Shown here piece after piece: positions 35,809 to 44,829 of a stretch of 64,000 nt of DNA. A program made the translations under genes and the position numbers. The first letter of the stretch is position 1; the number at the start of each line of letters is the position of its first letter. The stretch lies in assembly GCA_963774935.1 (NCBI GenBank), contig CAVZGO010000001.1, positions 310,001 to 374,000 on the forward strand, given 5' to 3'. Origin of the DNA: CAVZGO01 sp963774935 (GTDB lineage: Bacteria > Chloroflexota > Anaerolineae > Anaerolineales > UBA4823). The notes under the pieces are model-generated. The model searched no databases. It had not been told where the DNA came from and saw only the letters and a program-made list of their open reading frames with translations.

Positions 35809-36858
35809 ATGAACAAATCAGGCATCCTTGAACGTTATCGACCATTGCTGGATATCCCTGAACACACCCAAAATATCACTTTACTAGAAGGCGACACCCC
35901 TCTCATCCCTCTGCCTCGGCTGACGGATGAGTTGGGAGGCGGCTTCGAATTGTATGCGAAGTTCGAAGGGCAAAACCCCACCGGATCGTTCAAGGATCGA
36001 GGGATGACTATTGCGATTGGAGAAGCGGTCGGGCGAGGGGTTAATTCGGTCATCTGCGCTTCAACAGGCAACACTGCTGCCTCCGCTGCGGCTTACGCTG
36101 CACGCGCTGGTTTGCGATGTATTGTCCTTATCCCGCATGGAAAGATTGCAGCCGGCAAGCTTGCCGGTGCGGTCGCCTATGGCGCCCAGGTGCTGCAGGT
36201 GCAGGGCTCCTTTGATGATGCACTGGCAATTGTGGTGGAGATCTCTCAGCGTCAGCCGATTGCATTAGTCAACTCACTCAATCCCTACCGGCTAGAGGGA
36301 CAGAAAACTGCCGCATTCGAGATCTGCGAGGCACTAAGTCAGGCGCCCGATCTTCTGTGTCTGCCGGTTGGAAATGCCGGCAACATCACTGCTTATTGGA
36401 TGGGATTCAAGCAATACCATCAAATCAAAAATACGGCTCTACCACACCTGCTCGGTGTACAGGCTGAGGGCGCGGCTCCGCTGGTTTTAGGCCATCCCGT
36501 AGACCAACCCGAAACCGCTGCGACTGCCATCCGGATCGGCCGCCCCGCACGCGGCGAGCAAGCTCTGCAGGCTGCGGAAGAATCTGGGGGAAGAATCATC
36601 GCTGTCAGCGATAACGAAATACTGGAGATGCAGCGCCGTCTGGCATCTGAAGGACTTTGGGTTGAACCTGCCTCGGCTGCGGGTTTTGCTGGCTTTGCCA
36701 GGGAAGTAATCTCTGGTCGGATCCAGCCGCATGGGCAACGTGTGGTTGGCGTTTGCACCGGACATGGTCTCAAGGATCCCGATATTATCAGCCGAACAAT
36801 GCCAGCGCCTGCATTGATCCCAGCAACCGTTGAAGCTCTAGAAGGGGTAATCCAATGA
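35809..36858 (+). CDS. thrC: threonine synthase
   Basis: Converts O-phosphohomoserine to threonine with PLP. It has 349 residues, the short archaeal/Gram-positive form. The PLP lysine is in NPTGSFKDRGM at about 60, CASTGNTAASAAAYAARAG follows, and LPVGNAGNITAYW binds the PLP phosphate. ATG 35773 lies inside the terminator stem; ATG 35809, eleven bases after TAGGAG, is the true start. It is co-transcribed with aspartokinase (ATGA overlap), and controlled by the attenuator in front. Confidence 0.95.
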   Translation: MNKSGILERYRPLLDIPEHTQNITLLEGDTPLIPLPRLTDELGGGFELYAKFEGQNPTGSFKDRGMTIAIGEAVGRGVNSVICASTGNTAASAAAYAARAGLRCIVLIPHGKIAAGKLAGAVAYGAQVLQVQGSFDDALAIVVEISQRQPIALVNSLNPYRLEGQKTAAFEICEALSQAPDLLCLPVGNAGNITAYWMGFKQYHQIKNTALPHLLGVQAEGAAPLVLGHPVDQPETAATAIRIGRPARGEQALQAAEESGGRIIAVSDNEILEMQRRLASEGLWVEPASAAGFAGFAREVISGRIQPHGQRVVGVCTGHGLKDPDIISRTMPAPALIPATVEALEGVIQ

Positions 36859-38312
36859 ATAATCCAGACAATCCTGCGCACCCCATCCTTGTGATGAAAT
36901 TTGGTGGCACATCGGTTGGCACACCAGAGGCAATGAGACTGGTGGTCGAGATTGTACACCATGAGCGGGAACGCTGGCCGCATCTGGTGGTGATCACATC
37001 TGCCCTTGCCGGTGTTACCGATCTGCTGCTGGTAAGTGCTGCGAAAGCCGCTGAGGGTGATACGCAGGCTGCGTTTCACAATGCCAATCGCCTGTATCAA
37101 CTCCATCACAACATGATTTATTCGTTGTTATCCGATTCGACACGCCAAACCGGAGTACAGGAAGAAATAGATCTGCTGATAGCAGAATTTTCCAGTTTGT
37201 GCCAGGCGATTGGCGTGCTTGGAGAGGCGAGCCAAAGAGCGATGGACACCGTTGCTGCTCTGGGGGAGCGCATGAGTGTTCGCCTTTTAGCGGCCGCTCT
37301 GGAGGAAGCTGGCATGCCTGCTCGGGCGATTGAAGCCACCCAATTAATCGAGACCGATCAGCGATTCCAAAACGCACATCCGAATCTGGAAGCTACAACT
37401 CACAAAACTCGCCTGCTGCTCGAGCCGATTCTTCAACAAGGGCTTGTTCCGGTGGTCACCGGCTTTATCGCCGCTACCCAGCAGGGCGTCACTACTACAT
37501 TAGGGCGCGGAGGTTCCGATTATTCCGCCGGTATCCTTGGTGCGGTATTACCCGCTCAAGAAGTCTGGATTTGGAGTGATGTGGATGGTGTGATGAGTGC
37601 TGACCCGCGTTTGGTACCAGAAGCACACACAATTCAAAGCATCACTTACCGGGAAATCGCTGAGCTGGCTTACTTTGGCGCCAAAGTCCTTCACCCTAAG
37701 ACTATCCGACCGCTCGTGGATCGTGGCATCGGATTACGCATTTGCAATACATTTAACCCCAGCCATCCAGGTACTCGATTGGTTGTGGAGTCGAACGGAG
37801 AAAAACGCAAAAAGAACGGCAACGACGTAATTAAAGCTGTCACAGCCATCCAGGATTTGCGCCTGATCACCATAGAGGGGCGTGGGATGCTGGGTGTCCC
37901 AGGCGTAGCTGCGCGCACATTTTCCACCGTGGCTGCCACCGGTACCAGTGTGATGTTGATTACCCAGGCATCCTCTGAGCAATCTATCTGTTTTGCTGTC
38001 CCTGCACCTGCCAGTCCCACCGTAGTCGAATCGCTGAAGCAAGCTTTTGCGGGCGAGCTGGTTAACCTGGATATCGATCGTATCTGGGATAGCGATGACG
38101 TCGCTATTATCACCGTGGTTGGAGCGGGGATGATCCACACGCCAGGAGTAGCCGGGCAGATATTCAGTGCTTTAGGGGCACATGGCGTCAATGTAATCGC
38201 AATTGCTCAAGGCTCATCCGAGGTCTCAATCAGTCTCGTGGTCGATGGCGCTGATACAATCGCCGCTGTTAAGACCCTGCATGCCCTCATTACACCTCCG
38301 AAGGACGAGTGA
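36855..38312 (+). CDS. aspartate kinase
   Basis: Phosphorylates aspartate, the first step to threonine, methionine and lysine. It has 485 residues. The N-terminal amino-acid kinase domain starts with MKFGGTSVGTPEAM, has GRGGSDYSAG and WSDVDGVMSADPR. Two ACT domains at the C-terminus (LITIEGRGMLGVPG, ITVVGAGMIHTPGVAG) are the feedback sites, and are typical of the Thr- or Lys-sensitive ThrA/LysC class. No homoserine dehydrogenase domain is fused and none is adjacent. Linkage to threonine synthase suggests threonine control. Confidence 0.95.
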   Translation: MNNPDNPAHPILVMKFGGTSVGTPEAMRLVVEIVHHERERWPHLVVITSALAGVTDLLLVSAAKAAEGDTQAAFHNANRLYQLHHNMIYSLLSDSTRQTGVQEEIDLLIAEFSSLCQAIGVLGEASQRAMDTVAALGERMSVRLLAAALEEAGMPARAIEATQLIETDQRFQNAHPNLEATTHKTRLLLEPILQQGLVPVVTGFIAATQQGVTTTLGRGGSDYSAGILGAVLPAQEVWIWSDVDGVMSADPRLVPEAHTIQSITYREIAELAYFGAKVLHPKTIRPLVDRGIGLRICNTFNPSHPGTRLVVESNGEKRKKNGNDVIKAVTAIQDLRLITIEGRGMLGVPGVAARTFSTVAATGTSVMLITQASSEQSICFAVPAPASPTVVESLKQAFAGELVNLDIDRIWDSDDVAIITVVGAGMIHTPGVAGQIFSALGAHGVNVIAIAQGSSEVSISLVVDGADTIAAVKTLHALITPPKDE

Positions 38313-39454
38313 TGTTAATCAACATTGCACGTAGCTCCCTACATGAGTTTTTAGGTGATCGGGTGATTTACCGCAACCTGAACGCGGCAGACCCCACCTT
38401 ACCCCGATTTGTGAAGCTGCAGGCCGGGTTTGATCTGCAAAATAGCCGACTGCCTCGCAAGAGTGAGAGCGAGTATGCGCAGGTAGTTGCCAAATTACTC
38501 TCCATCGCCCAGACAAATCGTGGAATTTCTCGACCACTGCAACGATTGCTTTATATCGGCGATACACAAATGCTCGATGGCACAGCTTTCAGCAATCTAT
38601 GTATGGTGGCAGGATGGTCCGGATTGGCTTTTATCGGCTCTGAAGACAATAAGTCTTTATCAGTAACAATCGAACAACACCCCTTAGGAGGGCAACTATA
38701 CCTGGCTAATCGCTGGAATGCTTTGCAAAACTTTGCGGCTTACCTCGAAAATAATGGCTTTATTGTGGACGAAACAACTGCAGTAGTGATCGACCTTGAT
38801 AAGACTGCTCTTGGAGCACGTGGTCGGAATGGTGGAGTGATCGACCAGGCACGACTACAGGCAGTTTATGACACGGCAGCGTTGCTGCTGGGAGAGACAT
38901 TCGACCGGCACATCTTTCAAATTGCGTATGAGCAACTCAACCAGCCTGAATTTCATCCGTTCACTACTGATAACCAGGATTACCTGGTCTATATCTGCCT
39001 GGTGCTTAACTGTGGCTATTCCAACATCGAACAACTTTTGGATGATGTGCGCGCCATGCGATTAAATTCCTTTCTCCAATTCATATCGCAGGTACATACG
39101 CAGATAAAGACCCTCCCAAGCCGCTTTCAGGAGGTCCATCAAGAAATATATTCTAATGTGCAGACCGGTGACCCCACCCCTTTCAAAGCCTTCCGCCGTC
39201 AGGAATATCTGCGCACCATAACTTGCTTCGGCAAGCTACCCGACAACGCCGCGGTTGAGAATATGCTCGCGCAGGAAATCTTGGTCACTGGAGAAGTGCG
39301 CCAGGTTGCGCTTGTATGGCAAACCCAGGGAGCATTGCTTTTTGGATTGTCTGATAAGCCAGACGAAGCAGCCACGCCAACCGAAGACCTTGAAAAGGCT
39401 GGGTATGAACCCATCCACCGGGCATTAACCCATGTGGTTATGGAAGAGCGGTAA
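38312..39454 (+). CDS. HAD-like protein of the thr operon, unknown function
   Basis: A 380-residue cytosolic protein I cannot name. VVIDLDKTALGARG at about 163 carries a DxDKT motif like the HAD nucleophile loop, and GTAFSNLCMVAGW and YIGDTQMLDGTAF are possible accessory parts. The later lysine and GDxxxD motifs are not obvious, so activity is uncertain. The ATG overlaps the aspartokinase stop (TGATG), so it is translated with it. A phosphatase in a threonine operon could act on phosphohomoserine or phosphothreonine, but this is guesswork. Confidence 0.6.
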   Translation: MLINIARSSLHEFLGDRVIYRNLNAADPTLPRFVKLQAGFDLQNSRLPRKSESEYAQVVAKLLSIAQTNRGISRPLQRLLYIGDTQMLDGTAFSNLCMVAGWSGLAFIGSEDNKSLSVTIEQHPLGGQLYLANRWNALQNFAAYLENNGFIVDETTAVVIDLDKTALGARGRNGGVIDQARLQAVYDTAALLLGETFDRHIFQIAYEQLNQPEFHPFTTDNQDYLVYICLVLNCGYSNIEQLLDDVRAMRLNSFLQFISQVHTQIKTLPSRFQEVHQEIYSNVQTGDPTPFKAFRRQEYLRTITCFGKLPDNAAVENMLAQEILVTGEVRQVALVWQTQGALLFGLSDKPDEAATPTEDLEKAGYEPIHRALTHVVMEER

Positions 39455-39494
39455 TATATTCGAAAAGAGGGTGATTGTTAATTAAGAATCGTCA

Positions 39495-40241
39495 CTATTG
39501 CTGCGAAAGGAAAGGTTTTTTGCCCACTAACATCGGGATTTCCTCACGTTCCATCTCCTCAACCACCACTTCGAAACCCGGCTCTACCATCAATCGAACC
39601 CAGGTATCGAGCGAAAATATACCTGCCTGGTGGCGGTCGAGCTCCACGATCAGCTCACTCCCTTTTCGAATTAAGTAGACAAAGGACATCTCGTAAGTAT
39701 CGTCGTCCGGATCAGGATCAAACAAATTCTCAAGCATCGCCACGTGCAAATCGTCCTGGCTGTGCTCTGAGCTGCTTCTTTTATTGTTTACGAAACCTTC
39801 CTCAGTCTCCTCAGCATAGGTGATAAAAACACCGCCCGGTCGAAGATGATGGTATGCATTTTTAAACACCTGCTGCAGGTCTGTTTCACTCAGCATATAG
39901 TCAATCGAATCAGCTACAATGACCGCGTCGTATAGCTGTCCGCTATCAAAAGACCGCATATCACCATGATAGTATGTCACTTCAGGGTTAAGTTCTTGCG
40001 CCAGAAAAAGCATCTGCTCGCTCAAATCTACTCCGCTCACCTGAAAGTAGTTTTTCAAAGTAGCATCCAGGTGACCACCGCCACAGCCCAGATGAAGCAG
40101 TGATTGAACCGGGACGCGGCTGTGCTGGCGGATCAAGCCGGCAAATTGCAGTGCCTCAACAATGTAATCCTGCACAGGGCTGATAATCGGCCAGAGCCAG
40201 GCAAGGTCGTGATATAAGCGCTGCTGATCAAGTTCTTTCAT
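39495..40241 (-). CDS. class I SAM-dependent methyltransferase
   Basis: A 248-residue Rossmann methyltransferase. Motif I is LLHLGCGGGHLDATL, with VSGVDLSEQMLFLAQ binding the adenosyl ribose and VIVADSIDYML as motif III-like. The frame is open to 40355, but ATG 40241 with GAGG just upstream starts at the usual place for the family (MKELDQQRLYHDLAW). The substrate is unknown. Convergent with the thr operon, across a 40-base gap. Confidence 0.88.
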   Translation of the reverse strand: MKELDQQRLYHDLAWLWPIISPVQDYIVEALQFAGLIRQHSRVPVQSLLHLGCGGGHLDATLKNYFQVSGVDLSEQMLFLAQELNPEVTYYHGDMRSFDSGQLYDAVIVADSIDYMLSETDLQQVFKNAYHHLRPGGVFITYAEETEEGFVNNKRSSSEHSQDDLHVAMLENLFDPDPDDDTYEMSFVYLIRKGSELIVELDRHQAGIFSLDTWVRLMVEPGFEVVVEEMEREEIPMLVGKKPFLSQQ

Positions 40242-40509
40242 AGGAACCTCTTTCACATTCGATATTGTGTCGTTAGAGGCGCATCTACCCAGGCCAGAAA
40301 TCTGAGTCCAAGAGTGCTTTATCGAAAAACCTCGGATAAACGTGCAACCAAGCACACACGAGTACTGCTATAATCCTCAAGCAGGATCTATTTTATCCGC
40401 GAGTTCTGCGTACGGACATATATTTTGATCATCCCCCTTTTACCTAGCAGCTAGAAATTTTCAATTTACACTCCTGTTACCTGCCTAATAGTTACTGATA
40501 GGATGAACC

Positions 40510-42159
40510 GTGAATAAAATTGGGATCTGGATTGGCATATCGATTTTGGTTGTAGTAATTCCACTCGGATACCTGCTGGCTTCGAGGACTGCCGGCTCGG
40601 TAGATGCTTATCGTTCACCGTTAAGCTCCAATCCGCCTGCTCCTGGAGAGCCATTAGGACAGCCATTAACTCGCAGGGTGGTCTTAGTGCTGATTGATGG
40701 CTTACGTTATGACACAGCCATAGATTCATCGGTGATGCCCACACTAGCTAGCCTACACACTCAAGGCGCCTGGGCAAAGATGCACAGCCGTCCAATGTCC
40801 TTTTCTGGATCTGGTTATACGGTTTTGCTGACCGGCGCCTGGCCGGAAATCAGTGATGGTCCGACTTTCAATAAAACATACGCTGACCTGACACCATTTA
40901 CCCAGGATAATTTATTCTCTGCCGCAGCTCGCGCAGGTTTGAAAACTGCCGTGTCAGGTTTTAACTGGTTTGAAAAGCTGATTTTTAAGTCAGATGTGGA
41001 CGCAACATTCTTCACCTCGGGCGAAGATGCCTCGGCAGACCGCCAGGTACTGGATGCTGCATTGCCCTGGCTGGCAGAGCCGGGTGCATTTCAGTTCATT
41101 ATGGTACATCTCGATCAGGTGGATTATGCCGGTCATCATGAAGGCGGGCCATCGGATCCACAATGGAATGCAGCTGCCCATCGCGCAGATGATCTGCTCG
41201 CAGAAATCACAAGCCAGCTAGATCTACGCCAGGATACGCTCGTTGTGCTCAGCGATCACGGGCATATCGATCGCGGCGGGCATGGTGGACAGGAGGCGAT
41301 TGTACTGCAAGAACCATTTCTGCTGGCAGGTGCTGGAGTAAAGCCCGGCGAATACGGCGACATGGATATGGCGGATGTAGCGCCGACCTTAGCAGCATTA
41401 CTTGGCGCCAATTTGCCGGCTTCGACTCAGGGGCAGGTACTAGCCGTGATGTTAAATCTTTCTCCTCAATACCAATCTGTTATTCGCCAGGCGGAGATCG
41501 AACAGCAGAGCCAGCTTCTTCAGGCATATTCTCAGGCAATGGGTAATCCAATCGAACATCTTTCTATTTCAGAGGATGATAATGTTGTTCACGTCTATCG
41601 ATCCAACCTGGAATCTGTTCGAAGATCGCGCCTGCAGCCAGAGCAATTGATTCGGGGAGCTATCGCCTTAGTGCTACTGATCGTCCTTGGATGGCTGTTG
41701 ATCCGCACATCAAATGCAGATTGGCCCTGGCTGGCTCTAGGCGGGCTAATGTATCTGGTGCTGTTCCATCTCTGCTACCGCTTTATCTTGGGGCGAACAT
41801 TTTCTTATAGCCCCTTAACGGGGCAAAATGATATGCTCCTGGCTGCCGGTGGAACCTCCCTTGCTGCTTTGCTGATTACCTGGTTGGTGGTGTCATGGAA
41901 AATAAAGTTGTCTCACCAAACCGCAAACGGGGCAGGTTTTCTACCTATAAAGCTCAGCTTGTGGATTTTATACATGCTGTTATTTCCAATCGCCATCAAT
42001 TTTTCTCTCAATGGACTATTCACTACATGGCACCTGCCAGATTTTCTTACTCACTTCCTGGCATTGCTCGCATATATCCAATTGATCTTCGTAGCTGCTG
42101 GCGGTATTCTTCTGACCGGGATCACCGCAGCCTATAAAAACTGGAAAACTGCGACCTAG
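40510..42159 (+). CDS. membrane-anchored alkaline-phosphatase-fold phosphodiesterase
   Basis: A 549-residue type I phosphodiesterase/nucleotide pyrophosphatase-like enzyme facing the cell exterior. One N-terminal anchor (residues 4-24) precedes the catalytic domain. Metal-site acids are in VLIDGLRYD, VHLDQVDYAGHH and VLSDHGHIDRGGHGG; the nucleophile is probably in the FSGSGYTVLLTG segment. After residue 390 four to five helices anchor the C-terminus. The plan resembles GPI-ethanolamine phosphotransferases, so headgroup transfer or removal on a surface lipid is a fair guess. Start GTG 40510. Confidence 0.82.
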   Translation: MNKIGIWIGISILVVVIPLGYLLASRTAGSVDAYRSPLSSNPPAPGEPLGQPLTRRVVLVLIDGLRYDTAIDSSVMPTLASLHTQGAWAKMHSRPMSFSGSGYTVLLTGAWPEISDGPTFNKTYADLTPFTQDNLFSAAARAGLKTAVSGFNWFEKLIFKSDVDATFFTSGEDASADRQVLDAALPWLAEPGAFQFIMVHLDQVDYAGHHEGGPSDPQWNAAAHRADDLLAEITSQLDLRQDTLVVLSDHGHIDRGGHGGQEAIVLQEPFLLAGAGVKPGEYGDMDMADVAPTLAALLGANLPASTQGQVLAVMLNLSPQYQSVIRQAEIEQQSQLLQAYSQAMGNPIEHLSISEDDNVVHVYRSNLESVRRSRLQPEQLIRGAIALVLLIVLGWLLIRTSNADWPWLALGGLMYLVLFHLCYRFILGRTFSYSPLTGQNDMLLAAGGTSLAALLITWLVVSWKIKLSHQTANGAGFLPIKLSLWILYMLLFPIAINFSLNGLFTTWHLPDFLTHFLALLAYIQLIFVAAGGILLTGITAAYKNWKTAT

Positions 42160-42207
42160 ATCAGTAAAATATATACTTTTCCACCGTCATTTTATTAATA
42201 TTTACCA

Positions 42208-42236
42208 TTGACAAAGAACAGATGTTCGGTTATGAT
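42208..42236 (+). promoter_or_regulatory. lexA promoter
   Basis: TTGACA (42208-42213) and TATGAT (42231-42236) with a 17-base spacer, occupied almost entirely by the SOS box. Confidence 0.75.
42216..42227 (+). promoter_or_regulatory. LexA operator (SOS box), GAAC-N4-GTTC type
   Basis: GAACAGATGTTC is an exact dyad of the Bacillus-type SOS box. It lies between the -35 and -10 of the lexA promoter, so LexA bound there would exclude RNA polymerase, giving autorepression. Confidence 0.78.
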
Positions 42237-42287
42237 TATTTATGGAACAAATTATCTGTTTATTTGTCCGAGATTGGAGTGTGAAGT

Positions 42288-43040
42288 ATGATGGCTCGAC
42301 GCCCAAATAAAGGTCTCAGTGAACGTAAAAGAAGGATCCTGGAAGTCCTAGCAGATTACCAGGAGAACACCGGCTACCCCCCCAGCATACGTGAAATATG
42401 CCAGCACGCCAATATTTCATCTACATCGGTTGTAAATTACTATCTGGAACAGCTCGAACAAAGCGGTTACATTGAGCGCGATGAACGGATTTCACGCGGC
42501 ATTCGCCTGGTTCAGCCCTCACCGGATGCCCAGGAGACACCGATGGTCACCTTGAAGCACTCGCTTTCCCAGGCTGCACAAAGAATTGACCAGGCCGTAT
42601 CCGAAATGCTGCACTTCCCGCTGGTAGGCCGCATCGTTGCCGGTCAACCGATCAATGTACCTGCCTCGGATTTCTCATACTATGACCCAGAATCCATGGT
42701 TGACATAGCCAGCAGCATGCTGCCCAGCCGCGAACGCAGCGCGCGAGATTTATTTGCACTCGAAGTACAGGGCGACTCGATGATCGATGCGATGATCAAC
42801 GATGGCGATATCGTGATTATGAAGCCTGCTTTGGAAGCGCGTAATGGTGAGATGGTCGCTGTCTGGCTGGATGATAAAGACCAGACCACCCTGAAGTATT
42901 TCTACCTGGAAAATGGGCATGTCCGACTGCAACCTGCTAACCCAAGTATGGATCCGATTGTAATCGATGATCCGAACACTGTCCGAATCCAGGGAAAAGT
43001 AGTCATGGTTATTCGTAAAGTAACCAATCTCCCTTCGTAA
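42288..43040 (+). CDS. lexA: LexA repressor
   Basis: The SOS repressor, 250 residues. The winged-helix N-terminus has RKRRILEVLADYQ and SIREICQHANISSTSVVNYYLEQLE as recognition helices. The cleavage site is Ala-Gly in GRIVAGQP at about 121. The catalytic Ser is in VQGDSMIDAMI and the Lys in the TLKYFY segment. The stretch of about 45 residues between the domains is longer than in Escherichia coli. GGAG precedes ATG 42288; a second ATG follows at once. Autoregulated through the adjacent operator. Confidence 0.95.
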   Translation: MMARRPNKGLSERKRRILEVLADYQENTGYPPSIREICQHANISSTSVVNYYLEQLEQSGYIERDERISRGIRLVQPSPDAQETPMVTLKHSLSQAAQRIDQAVSEMLHFPLVGRIVAGQPINVPASDFSYYDPESMVDIASSMLPSRERSARDLFALEVQGDSMIDAMINDGDIVIMKPALEARNGEMVAVWLDDKDQTTLKYFYLENGHVRLQPANPSMDPIVIDDPNTVRIQGKVVMVIRKVTNLPS

Positions 43041-43077
43041 GCGGATCGAACGGATCCGTTAGGAGTTGTTAATCCAC

Positions 43078-43110
43078 ACAATGGGGTACGGTTGAACCGT
43101 ACCCCATTGT
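43078..43110. terminator. 15-bp hairpin after lexA
   Basis: ACAATGGGGTACGGT (43078-43092) pairs with ACCGTACCCCATTGT (43096-43110), three-base loop, between convergent genes. Confidence 0.7.
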
Positions 43111-43157
43111 CGTTATCCAGAACAAAAAAACAACTACAACCTATACGGCTGAATAAT

Positions 43158-44588
43158 TTATTCCCCTGGAGAGGGGGTCACATTGTCCACCCAATCACCT
43201 GCCGTATCGGTATCCAGATAAACTGGAAGACGAGCAATGGAATGCCCTTGAACTACTGCCGCAACCGGTGGGTTGAACGCCCAACTGGAGCTGCCCCATG
43301 AGACTGTATCCACCCATTGGTCACTTCCATCCAGCAGGATCAGCTCATCTCCCGGGTTGCCCAGGCTGATTGCCCCGCTAGCCCAGGAGCTGTATGGCAG
43401 CATGTCCGGAACTGATGGATCGGAGTCTACCAGCTCAAAATCTGGTGCGAATCCATAGGCAACTATGAATTCCACTGCCTGGTTTGCTACAATCAGGTAA
43501 TGGTCTGGAGCCAAAGTAGCTCCAGACGGAAATTGGTACATACCTTCACCACCACCCTGGGTTTCTTCGTCGCCAAGTTTATGGAACGACAGGTCGATCA
43601 GGCTACCACCACCGTTATACAGCTCAAACCATTCCCCGGCTGGCTCACTTCCATTTGGGTCGTATAGAACCTCGCTAATTAATAACACACCTTGGGGTTC
43701 TGTCGACTCTGCCGTTGGGGTGCACGTCGGTGACAGCGTAGGCGAAGGGGTCAGGGTTATTGTCGGGGTCGGAGTATGCGTCCGTATATCCGGTGTGTCT
43801 GTGAAGTATGTTCCTGTGGGAGTAGGTGTCACTGTACCAGTAGAGGTGGCTGTGTGCGTCACGGTAGGTGTCGGTGTAGGCGTGCTCAGAGAGCCTTCCC
43901 CAGGCGCTGGACGAGCCTGCTCCACCCAATCACTTGCGGTGTTGGTATCCTGGTCAACTGGATAGCGCTCCATGGAATGCCCTTCACTCACCTTTTTCAC
44001 GGGTGGGAAAAATGCAAAACTGGCGCTGCCATAGGAGACTGCATCAACTACCTGATCCAAGTTGTTTAGCAACAAAATATCATCGCCCGAATTTTCAAGC
44101 TCCAGGTTGCCGTCTGACCATGCCAGGTAGCGCTCAAGATTCGGAACATTCGGATCGGATTCACGCAGCTCAAATTGGGGAGAAAAACCGTAACGGTTCT
44201 TAAAAACCGCTGCCCAATTGGCAACAATCACGTAATGCCCCGCACCGATTTGAGAACCCAAGGGAAATTGGTACATTCCTTCACTACCCCCCGGTGTCTC
44301 TTCATCACCTACTTTGTAGGTTTCGACAACTACCGGAGTGCCGCCGCTATTAAAGATTTCAAACCACTCACAACCAGGCTCATCGTCCAGACAATCGTAC
44401 ATCACTTCGCTGATAACCAATCTGCCAGGGGTGGGTGTTGCCGTTGGTGGTGGCCATACGTGTCTGACCACAGGTAGGTAGAGGTATGTAAATGATTGGC
44501 TGAAGGCTAGTACGACAAATAAAAGAATACCTGATAATGCAAGTATTACACTTAAGAACCATCGCCAGGTAAGGCTTTTAGTATTCAT
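43158..44588 (-). CDS. secreted protein with two lamin-tail domains
   Basis: A 476-residue exported protein. A signal or anchor helix (WFLSVILALSGILLFVVLAF) starts at about residue 9. Two lamin-tail (LTD) immunoglobulin-like domains follow, each opening with ISEVMYD or ISEVLYDPNG and containing EWFEI/LYN, YVIVAN/YLIVAN and GDEILLLN-type strands. They are linked by a Thr/Pro/Ser stretch of about 60 residues built from TPTPT-like units, the kind often glycosylated. The two domains are clear internal duplicates. ATG 44588 is preferred over 44636. Probably a surface or cell-wall protein. Confidence 0.85.
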   Translation of the reverse strand: MNTKSLTWRWFLSVILALSGILLFVVLAFSQSFTYLYLPVVRHVWPPPTATPTPGRLVISEVMYDCLDDEPGCEWFEIFNSGGTPVVVETYKVGDEETPGGSEGMYQFPLGSQIGAGHYVIVANWAAVFKNRYGFSPQFELRESDPNVPNLERYLAWSDGNLELENSGDDILLLNNLDQVVDAVSYGSASFAFFPPVKKVSEGHSMERYPVDQDTNTASDWVEQARPAPGEGSLSTPTPTPTVTHTATSTGTVTPTPTGTYFTDTPDIRTHTPTPTITLTPSPTLSPTCTPTAESTEPQGVLLISEVLYDPNGSEPAGEWFELYNGGGSLIDLSFHKLGDEETQGGGEGMYQFPSGATLAPDHYLIVANQAVEFIVAYGFAPDFELVDSDPSVPDMLPYSSWASGAISLGNPGDELILLDGSDQWVDTVSWGSSSWAFNPPVAAVVQGHSIARLPVYLDTDTAGDWVDNVTPSPGE

Positions 44589-44706
44589 CCAGTGTCCCCT
44601 ATGGGTGCAGATGATCTCCTGCCATCTTCCTTTCACCTGTTATAGCATCCACTGTCTAACCTGTCAACAAAACACGCTCGGTAAAAATATACTTATTATA
44701 TGAAGT

Positions 44707-44735
44707 TTGACATTTCTAACCGCCCAAGGTATAAT
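44707..44735 (+). promoter_or_regulatory. consensus promoter of the S1-domain gene
   Basis: TTGACA (44707-44712) and TATAAT (44730-44735) with a 17-base spacer, the closest match to sigma70 consensus in the window; the start is about 90 bases before the ATG. Confidence 0.85.
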
Positions 44736-44829
44736 CCACGTTCGCGAGTTTAAGGCAATCCTTGCTCGCATTTGTCGACAACCACCCCACGGTGGATAGC
44801 AATCTATCATCCCCGATTGGAGAAGCGCT

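Noticed and set aside
43700..43900. Low-complexity repeat tract suggesting a tandem repeat or CRISPR-like array
   Set aside because: It is the coding region of the Thr/Pro linker between lamin-tail domains; units are irregular.
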